A DNA stretch of 64,000 bases from Candidatus Cloacimonadota bacterium (GTDB lineage: Bacteria; Cloacimonadota; Cloacimonadia; Cloacimonadales; Cloacimonadaceae). The stretch is from assembly GCA_029781115.1 (NCBI GenBank), contig JAKOXG010000010.1, positions 115,877-179,876 on the forward strand, read 5' to 3'. The notes beneath the pieces were generated by a model. That model worked only from the letters and a program-made list of their open reading frames with translations, searched no databases and was not told the DNA's origin. A program made the position numbers and the translations under genes. Of this stretch, positions 8,706 through 17,826 are shown one piece after another. The number at the start of each line of letters is the position of its first letter. Position 1 is the stretch's first letter.

Positions 8706-9709
8706 TAATCGTTATTGAAGGCCCAACCGCATCCGGAAAGTCAACTTTGGCCATGGCTTTAGCCCAGAGCTTGGGAAGCTGTATCATCTCGGCTGATTCC
8801 CGTCAAATCTATAAAGGCATGGATATCGGCACAGCTAAGCCTTCACCGGCAGATCAAGCAGCTGTAAAGCATTATCTGATCGACATCATTGAGCCAAACC
8901 AAAGGTATAGTGCCGGGGATTTTGTCAAAAGTGCGTCGGCCATCATCGCCGGACACAAGCATCCCAATATCCCCATCGTCTGCGGCGGAACCGGACTTTT
9001 CATCAAGTCATTACTGGAAGGTATCTGCAAGCTGCCACCTATCGCCAAGTCTATCAAGTCAGAGCTCAGGGAGTATCTGAATAGGGTTAAAGATGACGCA
9101 GAAGCCTACAGACAGAGACTTGACCAACTCTACGCTGAGCTGTCCGAAGTTGATCCCATATTCGCCGCCAAGGTGAGTCCCAACGACCCCCAACGCATCA
9201 TAAGAGGTTTGGAGGTGTACAGAGGCACGGGCACCCCTTTGAGCACGCACTGGCAAAATCAAAACCAGGAACGGCCTTACCAGAGCTTCAGGATTCTGAT
9301 CAATCCACCGCGCCCAACCCTGTATGAGAGAATAAACACACGCTTTGATCAGATGATCGACGCCGGCCTGATAGACGAGATTTCCGGCTTGCTAAAGCGT
9401 GGTTTCACCTTTGATGACCCGGGGCTCAACAGCTTGGGCTACAAAGAGTTCAGGCCTTACTTTGAGGACAAAAGCAGCTTGGAAGAATGTGTGCAACTTG
9501 CCGCCCAGCGCAGTAGGAATTATGCCAAAAGACAGGTGACTTGGTATAGAAATTGTGAATTTGATTTGACAATCCATGGTCTCCCACTTAATATATCGGT
9601 AATTGAGTCCAAAATTAAGGAGTTTATTTATAGCAACTCGTCAGAGCTGCCTAAAGAGAACCATGTTGATAATAGCAAAAGTAGCAGACATCGAGATACT
9701 CGAGGCTGA
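8702..9709 (+). CDS. miaA: tRNA dimethylallyltransferase
   Basis: 335 residues. It transfers a dimethylallyl group to A37 of tRNAs reading UNN codons, the first step of ms2i6A synthesis; miaB for the second step is at 42005. Visible motifs are the P-loop EGPTASGKST, SADSRQIYKGMDIGTAKP, CGGTGLFIKSL and, near the C-terminus, QRSRNYAKRQVTWYRN. The start overlaps the mutL stop by ATGA, a mutL-miaA arrangement common in bacteria. Its 3' end overlaps the next gene by 47 bases, so the last ~15 codons are read in two frames. Confidence 0.97.
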   Translation: MIIVIEGPTASGKSTLAMALAQSLGSCIISADSRQIYKGMDIGTAKPSPADQAAVKHYLIDIIEPNQRYSAGDFVKSASAIIAGHKHPNIPIVCGGTGLFIKSLLEGICKLPPIAKSIKSELREYLNRVKDDAEAYRQRLDQLYAELSEVDPIFAAKVSPNDPQRIIRGLEVYRGTGTPLSTHWQNQNQERPYQSFRILINPPRPTLYERINTRFDQMIDAGLIDEISGLLKRGFTFDDPGLNSLGYKEFRPYFEDKSSLEECVQLAAQRSRNYAKRQVTWYRNCEFDLTIHGLPLNISVIESKIKEFIYSNSSELPKENHVDNSKSSRHRDTRG

Positions 9710-10511
9710 CATCATCCGCGAGGAGGAGGAGCTGTGCCCAATTTCGGATTCACCCAAGCCACAAAGAACCAGCATCCTCGCCAGATTGATAGATAGTTGT
9801 TTGCTCTATTTTGAAGCCATCGCCAAAGGCATCCAAGCTGACCAGCAAGAATATGACGAGGAGCTGATGTATACTTTGGATAGCATGGTAGATAGCGGTG
9901 GTTGGGCTCCCCCCCCCTCAGAAGAAGAAACCAGAGCCATGGAGGCCAGGGTCAGTCGCCGGGTGGTGGTGAGAAAGTATATCCACGAAATGCAAAAGGA
10001 TGCACACCGCATTTCCGATGAACAGCTACAGGCTTTTTATGAGGACCAAAAAGATCTTTTCACCAGCCCGGAAGAAGTGAGAGTGTCGCACATCCTCATC
10101 CGCAGGCAAAGAGAAGGAGCCGAGGAAAAGGCACGTGAGGTGAGATCAAAGATCCGTTCCAAAGAAGACTTCGACTGTGCTGCAGCCAGCTGTTCGGATT
10201 GCCCCAGCAACCTGCAATGTGGAGACTTGGGCTTCTTCCCCAGAGGCAAGCTGCATCCGGCAATCGAAAAAGCTGCTTTCTCTCTCAAAGTGGGGGAGAT
10301 CAGCGATGTTTTCACCAGTCCCTTTGGCTATCACATCCTCATGGTTACAGATCGGAAAGCTCCTGCTCAAATGCCTTTTGAAGAGATAAAGGATTTCCTG
10401 AGGATCAGATTGATGTCTCTGGAAAGAGAGTTCTATCTGGCCAAACACGTCCGGGACTTAAGAGAAAAATACAAGAGCCTGATCCAGATCCTGGCAGAGG
10501 ACTACAAGTAA
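9663..10511 (+). CDS. parvulin-type peptidyl-prolyl cis-trans isomerase
   Basis: A 282-residue SurA/PrsA-like protein. Residues ~135-235 form a PpiC/parvulin domain (EVRVSHILIRRQ, CGDLGFFPRGKLHPAIEKAAF, SDVFTSPFGYHILMV), preceded by a helical SurA_N-like segment. The N-terminus MLIIAKVADIEILEADI looks like the first strand of SurA_N after signal cleavage, but no signal peptide or lipobox precedes it. The upstream frame (overlapping miaA) also encodes nothing like one. As read, the protein is cytoplasmic, which is unusual for this architecture. ATG 9663 is the only plausible start near the domain and overlaps miaA by 47 bases. A C7 tract at 9911-9917 is a possible slippage or sequencing-error site. 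Confidence 0.85.
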   Translation: MLIIAKVADIEILEADIIREEEELCPISDSPKPQRTSILARLIDSCLLYFEAIAKGIQADQQEYDEELMYTLDSMVDSGGWAPPPSEEETRAMEARVSRRVVVRKYIHEMQKDAHRISDEQLQAFYEDQKDLFTSPEEVRVSHILIRRQREGAEEKAREVRSKIRSKEDFDCAAASCSDCPSNLQCGDLGFFPRGKLHPAIEKAAFSLKVGEISDVFTSPFGYHILMVTDRKAPAQMPFEEIKDFLRIRLMSLEREFYLAKHVRDLREKYKSLIQILAEDYK

Positions 10512-10552
10512 AGCCTCATCCAGCCAAGATACAGGCAAAAATCACTTTCCCC

Positions 10553-10581
10553 TTGACACAGGGGGCTCTCCAAATAAATTG
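10553..10581 (+). promoter_or_regulatory. possible promoter of the tmRNA gene
   Basis: A perfect TTGACA (10553-10558) is followed at 16-17 bases by a poor -10 candidate (TAAATT 10575-10580 or AAATTG 10576-10581). It lies about 80 bases before the mature tmRNA end, so a leader would have to be removed. Only the -35 match is convincing. Confidence 0.4.
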
Positions 10582-10636
10582 TCATAACACTGCTTTAGGC
10601 AGACATATAAGACAATCAGTTCTTTACCAGTATATA

Positions 10637-10994
10637 GGGGGTGACTTGGTTTCGACAGGGAATCAGGGTGCAAGTGATGCATGTCGGAGACGCCATTCCT
10701 CTCCGTCAACAAGTGGCAACTGCAAAATTAACTGCAAACTACAACAATTACTCTCTGGCAGCATAGTCTCGCCAGCGTTTGCCTGTTTCGCTCCACCGGG
10801 AATAGAGCAAGCGTCATAACAGTGTGGATGCTGCAAAATCGAGCGCTCATAGATTTTGCCTAAGATTGTGGGCTCAGGCTTGGCAGGTCTGATCGTCTTT
10901 CACTGCCGTAGCTGAAATCTAAAGACGACTAAGCATGTAGATTCATTTGTGACCGGTTTTTTGGACGCGGGTTCGATCCCCGCCACCTCCACCA
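10637..10994 (+). ncRNA. ssrA: transfer-messenger RNA (tmRNA)
   Basis: One-piece tmRNA that rescues stalled ribosomes. The 5' end GGGGGTG (10637-10643) pairs with CACCTCC (10984-10990), followed by discriminator A and an encoded CCA (10992-10994). GACTTGGTTTCGACAGG near the start and GGGTTCGATCCCC (T arm) near the end are family-typical. The tag reading frame ends at TAG 10764-10766 and reads AKLTANYNNYSLAA from GCA 10722; a resume codon at GCA 10716 would add Ala-Thr in front. The tag ends in the usual Leu-Ala-Ala protease signal. A terminator follows 13 bases after the CCA. No SmpB gene is in the window. Confidence 0.97.
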
Positions 10995-11007
10995 TATTTT
11001 CATAAGC

Positions 11008-11035
11008 AGGCAGAGCATGAGACTCTGCCTTTTTT
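11008..11035 (+). terminator. rho-independent terminator after tmRNA
   Basis: An 8-bp perfect stem AGGCAGAG / CTCTGCCT (11008-11015 with 11023-11030), a 7-nt loop and a T6 run (11030-11035). Confidence 0.92.
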
Positions 11036-11090
11036 GTATGTCCAAACATCGCAGCTGACTTTTACTTTTAGGCTTGCCACTCACTCGGCC

Positions 11091-11173
11091 CTTACTTAGC
11101 CGCCCGGTAATCCCCCGGAGATACTCGGGATTTTCCCGAGAGGCTCCGGGGGATTACCGGGAGGCTAAGTAAG
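11091..11173 (+). repeat. 83-nt intergenic palindromic repeat, copy 1 (best-preserved)
   Basis: The outer arms CTTACTTAGCC (11091-11101) and GGCTAAGTAAG (11163-11173) pair perfectly. After one G/A mismatch, CCCGGTAATCCCCCGGAG pairs with its exact complement over 18 bp. An inner 7-bp hairpin CTCGGGA-TTT-TCCCGAG sits between asymmetric ATA and AGG bulges. The 32-nt centre (11117-11148) recurs at 32805-32836 and 57988-58019 with only two variable positions. It lies between the tmRNA terminator and uvrA. There is no T-run after it, so it is not a standard terminator, and it has no coding potential. Confidence 0.9.
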
Positions 11174-11312
11174 GAGGAATTAAGGAGGCTCGCAAGAACA
11201 GGGGCAATGCGTTCTCGACATTAACCCATGAAATGTGGCATAAATCAGGCCTGCTCAGATTGATATTGACAATACAGGAGTCTGTAGATTCTGGTATTTA
11301 AATGAGGAACAA

Positions 11313-14279
11313 ATGAAGAAAAAGATCATAATTAAAGGTGCCAACGAGCACAACTTAAAAAACATAGATTTGGAGATTCCCCGCGATCAATTGGTGGTTT
11401 TCACCGGTGTGAGCGGCTCGGGTAAATCGTCCCTGGCTTTTGACACCCTCTATGCTGAAGGGCAGCGCCGCTATATAGAATCTCTTTCTGCCTATGCCCG
11501 CCAGTTTTTGGGGCAGATGGAAAAGCCAAGAGTGGATTATATCGAAGGCCTGTCACCCGCTATATCCATTGAGCAAAAAGCGGCCAGCAACAACCCCCGC
11601 TCCACCGTGGGAACGGTCACCGAAATCTACGACTACCTGAGGGTGCTCTATGCACGTATCGGAGAACAGCATTGTCACATCTGTGGCGATAAAGTCAGCT
11701 CTCAAACAGTAGATCAGATGGTGGAGCATCTGATGGAGCTTCCTGAAGGCACCAAGATGCAGGTGTTGGCTCCCATAGTTCAGGAACGTAAAGGAGAGCA
11801 CAAGGTAGAGCTGGAAAGCCTAAGACAACAGGGCTTTGTGCGTGTGATGATCAACAAAGTGATCCGCAATCTGGACGAAGAAATCAAGCTGGACAAGAAG
11901 AGTAAGCACAACATCGACGTAGTTGTGGATAGGATCGTGATCAAGAAAGGTGTGGAATCACGCCTGAGCGAATCCTTGGAGCTCGCACTCAAAACCAGCG
12001 AAGGCCTCGTCAAGATTCAATTTCCGGATAGCGATGAAGTGGAGACTCTATCTTCGCTAAATGCCTGTCCCAGATGCAATATCGGTTTTGAAGAGCTTAG
12101 TCCGCAACACTTTTCATTCAATAGCCCCATCGGCGCTTGCCCGGCTTGCAATGGTTTGGGTTATAAGCTGGAATTCGATCCCGAACTCATCGTTCCCGAA
12201 CCTCAACGCACTTTCATGGATGGTGCGGTTGCACCTTGGGGACGCCTTGCTGATAAGAAAGATAGCTGGACTTTCAATATAGTCCAGAATTTCGCCAAGG
12301 CCTATGGCTTTTCTCTGGATGATACTTGGGAAGATCTGCCTGAACTCACGCAGCAAATCCTGCTCTATGGCTCCAAAGGCAAGCGCATCAAGATGGCTTG
12401 GCAAACCAAGCATGGGCGCGGAGAGTATATGGCGCGTTTTGAGGGCTTGATCCCGCAACTGGAAAGACGCATGCGCGAGACAACTTCCGAAGAAATGCGG
12501 CGCTACTACATGCAATACATCAGCGATAAAAACTGCGAAGAATGTGGCGGTAAAAAGCTTAAAGCTCCATCCCTGGCTGTGAAAGTAGGTCAGCTGAATA
12601 TAGGTGAAGTGACCGCCATGGACGTAAAACAGGCCTTGCAGTTCTTCTCAGGGCTCAAACTGCATGGAAATCAGGCCGAGATTGCCAGTGAAGTGCTCAA
12701 GGAGATCGTTGCCCGCCTGGGCTTTTTGCAGAGCGTGGGGCTGCATTATCTGACCTTGGATCGTCGCTCGCCAACCCTGTCCGGCGGCGAAAGTCAACGC
12801 ATCCGCTTGGCCAGTCAGATCGGTTCGCAACTGGTGGGCGTGATGTATATTTTGGATGAACCCAGTATCGGTCTGCATCAAAGAGATAACGGCAAGCTGG
12901 TGGAGATGCTCTTTAAGCTCAAGGAGCTCGGTAATACCGTGATCGTGGTGGAACATGATGAAGATACTATCCGCAGTGCCGATGTGGTGGTGGATTTTGG
13001 CCCAGGTGCCGGTGTCTTTGGTGGCGAGATCGTAAAAGTAGGCAGTGTCAAAGAAATAGAAGCCTGCAAGGATTCCATAACCGGAGCCTATTTGAGCGGT
13101 AGGATGAAGATACCAATTCCCAGTCGCAGAGTTAAGCCTGATGCACGCATGCTCAGTATCCGGGGTGCAAGCCAAAACAACCTCAAAAACCTGGATGTAG
13201 ACATCCCCGTGGGGCTCTTCGTCTGTGTTACAGGCGTCTCAGGTAGCGGCAAAAGCTCGCTCATCAACCAGACCCTGTCGCCTTATTTGCACAATCTCTT
13301 CCACCGTAGCACCCATAAAGTGGGCAAGTTCAAAGAGATAATGGGGACTGAGCACTTTGATAAAGTGATCACCATAGATCAACAGCCCATCGGACGCACA
13401 CCCAGATCCAACCCCAGCACCTATGTGAAGCTCTTTGACCCCATCCGCTCCTTGTTTGCAGAATTGCCGCTCTCCAAGATGAAAGGCTATAAACCAGGCC
13501 GCTTTTCCTTCAATGTGAAGGGCGGACGCTGTGAGGCCTGCCAGGGAGCGGGTGTAAATCAGATCGAAATGCACTTTATGGCAGATATTCATGTAACTTG
13601 TGAAGTATGTGGCGGTAAACGATTCAATAAGGAGACCTTAGCTGTTAGATACAAAGGCAAGAATATCGCCGATGTCTTGGATATGGACGTTCAGGAAGCC
13701 TATGAATTCTTTGAGAATATCCCCTCCATCAGTCAAAAGCTGGAACTGCTGAAAAGAGTGGGGCTTGACTACCTCAAGCTGGGGCAACCTTCTACCACGC
13801 TTTCCGGAGGTGAAGCTCAACGCATCAAACTCTCCAAAGAACTGAGCAAGACCAGCACCGGAAATACACTCTACTTCCTTGATGAGCCTACCACCGGGCT
13901 GCATTTTGACGACATCAACAAGCTGATCAACGTCTTGCAGGAACTGGTGGCTTTGGGCAACACCGTAGTGGTGATCGAACACAATCTGGACGTGATCAAA
14001 TGTGCAGATTGGGTGATAGACCTTGGCCCGGAAGGCGGGGAAGAAGGGGGTTACCTGGTAGCCTGTGGAACACCGGAACTCTTGGCTGTCACGCCGAATT
14101 CTTACACGGGTGAATACCTGCGCATGCACTTTGAGCGCCAAGGGCACACTTTGCCCGAGGTGGTGAAAGAGGAGTCAAAATGCGTGCAGGCCGGCAAGGG
14201 CAAAGCTGCCAAGAAAGCTGCCCCGAAGAAGAAGCCAACAACTATCAAGGCTAAAAGTAAGAAAGCAGCACAGAAATAA
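11313..14279 (+). CDS. uvrA: excinuclease ABC subunit A
   Basis: 988 residues; the DNA-damage-recognition ATPase of nucleotide excision repair, working with UvrB and UvrC (uvrC is at 61549; uvrB is not in the window). Two ABC-type ATPase halves are visible, with Walker A TGVSGSGKSS near residue 31 and again in the second half, and signatures LSGGESQRIRLASQIGS and LSGGEAQRIKLSKELSK. Zinc-binding CxxC pairs are CPRC..CPAC and CEAC..CEVC. The C-terminus has an unusual ~40-residue Lys/Ala-rich tail (KGKAAKKAAPKKKP and similar) beyond the family core, likely flexible and DNA-binding. ATG 11313 follows a GAGGA site. A TTGACA at 11266 may be its -35 element, but no convincing -10 follows. Confidence 0.97.
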   Translation: MKKKIIIKGANEHNLKNIDLEIPRDQLVVFTGVSGSGKSSLAFDTLYAEGQRRYIESLSAYARQFLGQMEKPRVDYIEGLSPAISIEQKAASNNPRSTVGTVTEIYDYLRVLYARIGEQHCHICGDKVSSQTVDQMVEHLMELPEGTKMQVLAPIVQERKGEHKVELESLRQQGFVRVMINKVIRNLDEEIKLDKKSKHNIDVVVDRIVIKKGVESRLSESLELALKTSEGLVKIQFPDSDEVETLSSLNACPRCNIGFEELSPQHFSFNSPIGACPACNGLGYKLEFDPELIVPEPQRTFMDGAVAPWGRLADKKDSWTFNIVQNFAKAYGFSLDDTWEDLPELTQQILLYGSKGKRIKMAWQTKHGRGEYMARFEGLIPQLERRMRETTSEEMRRYYMQYISDKNCEECGGKKLKAPSLAVKVGQLNIGEVTAMDVKQALQFFSGLKLHGNQAEIASEVLKEIVARLGFLQSVGLHYLTLDRRSPTLSGGESQRIRLASQIGSQLVGVMYILDEPSIGLHQRDNGKLVEMLFKLKELGNTVIVVEHDEDTIRSADVVVDFGPGAGVFGGEIVKVGSVKEIEACKDSITGAYLSGRMKIPIPSRRVKPDARMLSIRGASQNNLKNLDVDIPVGLFVCVTGVSGSGKSSLINQTLSPYLHNLFHRSTHKVGKFKEIMGTEHFDKVITIDQQPIGRTPRSNPSTYVKLFDPIRSLFAELPLSKMKGYKPGRFSFNVKGGRCEACQGAGVNQIEMHFMADIHVTCEVCGGKRFNKETLAVRYKGKNIADVLDMDVQEAYEFFENIPSISQKLELLKRVGLDYLKLGQPSTTLSGGEAQRIKLSKELSKTSTGNTLYFLDEPTTGLHFDDINKLINVLQELVALGNTVVVIEHNLDVIKCADWVIDLGPEGGEEGGYLVACGTPELLAVTPNSYTGEYLRMHFERQGHTLPEVVKEESKCVQAGKGKAAKKAAPKKKPTTIKAKSKKAAQK

Positions 14280-14286
14280 CGAACCG

Positions 14287-16467
14287 ATGAAACAGATCCG
14301 CTTTAGCTACCAAGGTTTAACAGCTTCCAAACATGAAGTGGGTATTGCCGGTGATTTTACCTCATGGGACATCTTGGAGCTTGCCGATCTGGGTGGTATT
14401 TATGCGATAACTTTACCCGTGGAAAGCGGCACACATCGCTATAAGTTCATCGTGGATGGAGTGTGGATGCCGGATCCGGCCAATCCACATACAGAGCCAG
14501 ACCCTTTTGGTGGCCGAAACTCCGTTCTGATCGTAGAAAGCGAGACAGCACCCAGCTATGATTGGCAGCAAATCTATGAGAACCCTTCTCTTTTAGAATC
14601 CAATATCGAACATTACATTGATCTCATCCGCTTTGCTGAAAAACGTTATGAACTGAGGGTCAGATGGCATCCTGGCATCGATTGCCAAGTTGAAGCTGTC
14701 ATAGCTGAGCAACCTCATCTTTGCCGCATGGTGGGGCGCACTAACAGTCATGAAGTCTACTCCTGTAGCTTTGAAGCTGACCAAGATCAGATCAATATCT
14801 GGCTGAAGTTCAGCAAACAGGGTCAGCAGCTCTTCTTGGGTAGTTCTGGCTTTGTGAGGCTACCTGCTGAAGTTCACGCAAAGCACATCACTGAAGATAT
14901 CCCCATATTCAAGATTCCTGCTTGGGTAGCAGAAGGTGTGATCTATCAAATCTTCCCGGATCGTTTTTGCAATGGAGATCCATCGCTCAATCCCGCCTTC
15001 AACAGATGGTATTATGCAAACAGCCGCACCGCACCCAAAGACGGAGAGAAGCTGCGGAAAAACCAGGAATACTTCCACTTTGAAGAGGACTGGTATGATA
15101 TTGCCAACCTCAAGCAGAACCCGTATTTAGACGAGGGACAGCCGGACTGGTGGAGTTTTTATGGGGGCGACCTTGCCGGCATCATCCAAAAGCTCGATTA
15201 TCTTCAGGATTTGGGTGTTACCATCCTCTACTTCAATCCCCTGTGGGAAGCCAAATCCAACCATAAATACGATGCTGCCAATTTCATGAGCATCGACCCC
15301 GCTTTTGGTGATGAAGCTACCATGCAACATTTGGTAAAAGAAGCTCACCAAAGGGGCATGAAGATCATCCTGGATGTGGCTTTCAATCACACAGGAGAGA
15401 CATTTTGGGCATTCAGGGATTGCGTGGAAAAGGGAGAGAAGTCTCAGTGGTGGAACTGGTATGACTGGAAGAAGTGGCCGCTCCCGGAGCCCTTGCCGCC
15501 TGACTTTAACCCTGAAGAATACTATCAATGCTGGTGGGGTATCAAGGATATGCCCGACCTCAATTATGACCTCAGTCGCGAGCATCCGGCTGAAAACTAT
15601 GTGAAGGAAATCAGCAAGGCAGAGGTCAATCAGAGCTTGGTAGATCACCTTTTGCAGACCGCTACCTGGTGGCTGCAATCTATCGGTATAGATGGCTTTC
15701 GCTTGGACGTGCCGGATGAGGTTCCTTATTGGTTCTGGCAGCTCTTCCGCAACCATGTTAGGTCTATCAAGGAAGATAGCTGGCTGGTGGGCGAAATCTG
15801 GCATGATGCCCGCAGCTGGGTGAATCATCGCTACTTTGATTCCGTGATGAACTACGCCTATTTCAAGGATATAGTCTTGGAGCATTTCATCTTGCAAGAC
15901 CTTAATGCGCTGGAATTTAAAGCCAGAATCTCAGAGGGCTTGGCACGGTATCCTCACCATGCAAGTGCTGCCATGATGAACCTTTTGGGCTCGCACGATA
16001 CTTGGCGCATAGCCACGCTGGCAAAGGACAAGCTATCACACCTTAAAGCGGCACTGGTCTTTCAAATGTGCTTCCTGGGCACTCCTCACATCTATTACGG
16101 GGATGAAATCCTGATGCAAGGAGAGGGTGATCCGGACAACAGGCGTCCCTTCAACTGGAAATGGGAAGCTGATGCCTTGGCCAGTGAACACAGGGCTCTT
16201 CTGCAAGCCTTGATTAACCTCAGAAAGATGCAATCTGTGCTACAGACAGGTGCTTTTGCCTGGCTGGATTCCGAGACAGAGATTTTGGCCTTCAAGAGGT
16301 ATGGCTACGAACAAACCATTGAAGTCTACATCAACATCACAAACGCTCCCTTTACTATCCCCAATAAAGTCCACGAACCGCTATTCACCATGGGTAAATG
16401 CTCGCAACAGAACGATGTTTTGGTGCTGCGTCCGGGTGCGGCTATAGTGATGAAGGTGGATTGTTAA
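14287..16467 (+). CDS. GH13 alpha-amylase family hydrolase with N-terminal glycogen-binding-like module (neopullulanase/cyclomaltodextrinase-like)
   Basis: A 726-residue cytoplasmic (no signal peptide) glycoside hydrolase. Residues ~1-85 resemble an AMPK-type CBM48 module (VGIAGDFTSWD..YKFIVDG..PDPANP), followed by a second beta module and a GH13 barrel from about 215 (EGVIYQIFPDRFCNGD). The four GH13 regions are present: DVAFNHTG; GFRLDVPDE with nucleophile Asp474; LVGEIWHD with acid/base Glu503; NLLGSHDT with Asp571. The likely role is degrading internal alpha-glucans or imported maltodextrins. It starts 7 bases after uvrA, so it may be on the same transcript. The exact specificity (neopullulanase, maltogenic amylase, cyclodextrinase) cannot be settled by eye. 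Confidence 0.88.
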   Translation: MKQIRFSYQGLTASKHEVGIAGDFTSWDILELADLGGIYAITLPVESGTHRYKFIVDGVWMPDPANPHTEPDPFGGRNSVLIVESETAPSYDWQQIYENPSLLESNIEHYIDLIRFAEKRYELRVRWHPGIDCQVEAVIAEQPHLCRMVGRTNSHEVYSCSFEADQDQINIWLKFSKQGQQLFLGSSGFVRLPAEVHAKHITEDIPIFKIPAWVAEGVIYQIFPDRFCNGDPSLNPAFNRWYYANSRTAPKDGEKLRKNQEYFHFEEDWYDIANLKQNPYLDEGQPDWWSFYGGDLAGIIQKLDYLQDLGVTILYFNPLWEAKSNHKYDAANFMSIDPAFGDEATMQHLVKEAHQRGMKIILDVAFNHTGETFWAFRDCVEKGEKSQWWNWYDWKKWPLPEPLPPDFNPEEYYQCWWGIKDMPDLNYDLSREHPAENYVKEISKAEVNQSLVDHLLQTATWWLQSIGIDGFRLDVPDEVPYWFWQLFRNHVRSIKEDSWLVGEIWHDARSWVNHRYFDSVMNYAYFKDIVLEHFILQDLNALEFKARISEGLARYPHHASAAMMNLLGSHDTWRIATLAKDKLSHLKAALVFQMCFLGTPHIYYGDEILMQGEGDPDNRRPFNWKWEADALASEHRALLQALINLRKMQSVLQTGAFAWLDSETEILAFKRYGYEQTIEVYINITNAPFTIPNKVHEPLFTMGKCSQQNDVLVLRPGAAIVMKVDC

Positions 16468-16511
16468 GGTATTTTGTTTGCAGGAAAAGGACTCATACAA
16501 TGTATCAAATA

Positions 16512-16568
16512 GTGAAGACCTCAGCCACTAAGCTCATAAAAGAGTATAGGTTATATAGCGGTCTTCAC
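16512..16568. repeat. 9-bp inverted repeat in the gap before coaBC
   Basis: GTGAAGACC (16512-16520) and GGTCTTCAC (16560-16568) are exact complements 39 bases apart in the 189-base gap 16468-16656. The same gap has a TTGACA at 16599-16604. It could be an operator or a long-loop hairpin; nothing supports a particular protein. Confidence 0.4.
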
Positions 16569-16656
16569 CCACATGCTATGGCCTTGTTGCGATATAGATT
16601 GACAGAAAATAGCATTTGGCAAAATGAAGGAAAAGAAAGAGGAAAAAGGTAAGACC

Positions 16657-17826
16657 ATGAGCAATATACTATTATGCGTAAGCGGCGGCATAGCAGCCTA
16701 TAAAGCTATAGACTTGGCGAGTCGCTTGAGCCAAGGCGGGCACACTGTGAAGACTATCCTCAGTGCAAATGCCCAGCGTTTCGTGAGCCAGCTGAGCTTC
16801 GCTGCAATCACGGCTCAGAGCACGCACAGCGATATGTTTACCGACCCGGATCCAATCGCTCACATCCACCTTGCTGATTGGGCAGATCTGGTGGTGATAG
16901 CCCCCGCTACGGCAAACATCATGGCAAAGGCAGCTTGCGGCATTGCTGACGACCTGATTTCCACCACCTTGTTGGCGCATACCAAACCCAAGCTTTGGGT
17001 GCCGGCCATGAATGTAAATATGTATAACAGTCCCGCCACCCAAGCCAATCTGCATACCCTAAAGGATAGGGGAGACTATATATTGGAGCCCGTCAGCGGC
17101 CATCTGGCCTGCGGTTACTCCGGCAAAGGGAAGTATCCTCCCAATGAGGAAGTGGTAGCAGCCATCAATTGCTATCTGCATTATGGTCGAAACCTTGAAG
17201 GAATAAGGGTTTTGGTTACCGCGGGTGCCACGGAAGAGCCCATCGACGCCATGCGCAAGATCACCAATAACTCCAGCGGCAAGATGGGCCTGTCTCTCTG
17301 CCGAGCTTTGGCTCTACGGGGTGCCAAAGTAAGCTTAATCCATGGCAGCATGAAATATCCCATCCCTTACTACTTGGATGAAATAGTCTCTGCACCCACG
17401 GTCCAAGAGATGCACACCGAGGTGACCAAGCGTCAAAATGACCAGGACTGGATCATCAAATGTGCCGCAGTCTCGGACTACCGTCCCGCCCAGGCTTTTG
17501 AAGGCAAACTCAAGAAAAGCTCTGAGGTCCTGAATCTGGAGCTGGAACCCACTCAAGACATCTTAGCCTTCTTATCGGAACATAAGCCAGCAGGGCAGAA
17601 GCTGATCGGCTTTGCAGCTCAGAGCGATGATTTGATCCCCAACGCCAAGGCAAAGCTGCAGAAAAAGAACCTGGACATGATTTGTGCCAATTACCTTTCC
17701 ACTTCAGGGAAAGTAGACACCGCCATCACCATTATCAAGGCTATAGATCAGGAAAATCCCATCCAACTCGATGGACCCAAAGAGCTGGTAGCCCACAAAA
17801 TCATCGATCAGATCAAAGAGCTATGA
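16657..17826 (+). CDS. coaBC: bifunctional phosphopantothenoylcysteine decarboxylase / phosphopantothenate-cysteine ligase
   Basis: 389 residues; catalyses two successive steps of coenzyme A synthesis. The N-terminal CoaC flavodoxin-like domain shows LCVSGGIAAYK, HIHLADWADLVVIAPATANIMAK and PAMNVNMY. The C-terminal CoaB domain (from about 185) shows VTAGATEEPIDAMRKITNNSSGKMG and KCAAVSDYRP. The start is taken as ATG 16657 because AAGGT lies about 6 bases before it; an in-frame ATG at 16624 has no ribosome site and would add a charged extension. The stop overlaps the next gene by ATGA (17823). Confidence 0.96.
   Translation: MSNILLCVSGGIAAYKAIDLASRLSQGGHTVKTILSANAQRFVSQLSFAAITAQSTHSDMFTDPDPIAHIHLADWADLVVIAPATANIMAKAACGIADDLISTTLLAHTKPKLWVPAMNVNMYNSPATQANLHTLKDRGDYILEPVSGHLACGYSGKGKYPPNEEVVAAINCYLHYGRNLEGIRVLVTAGATEEPIDAMRKITNNSSGKMGLSLCRALALRGAKVSLIHGSMKYPIPYYLDEIVSAPTVQEMHTEVTKRQNDQDWIIKCAAVSDYRPAQAFEGKLKKSSEVLNLELEPTQDILAFLSEHKPAGQKLIGFAAQSDDLIPNAKAKLQKKNLDMICANYLSTSGKVDTAITIIKAIDQENPIQLDGPKELVAHKIIDQIKEL

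Noticed and set aside
9911..9917. C7 run in the parvulin gene as a frameshift
   Set aside because: The frame is consistent on both sides with the parvulin domain downstream, so no break is needed; noted only as a possible slippage site.
10553..10819. An open frame of 88 codons overlapping the tmRNA
   Set aside because: It is fully inside the tmRNA and its promoter; the tRNA-like ends and tag frame explain the sequence.
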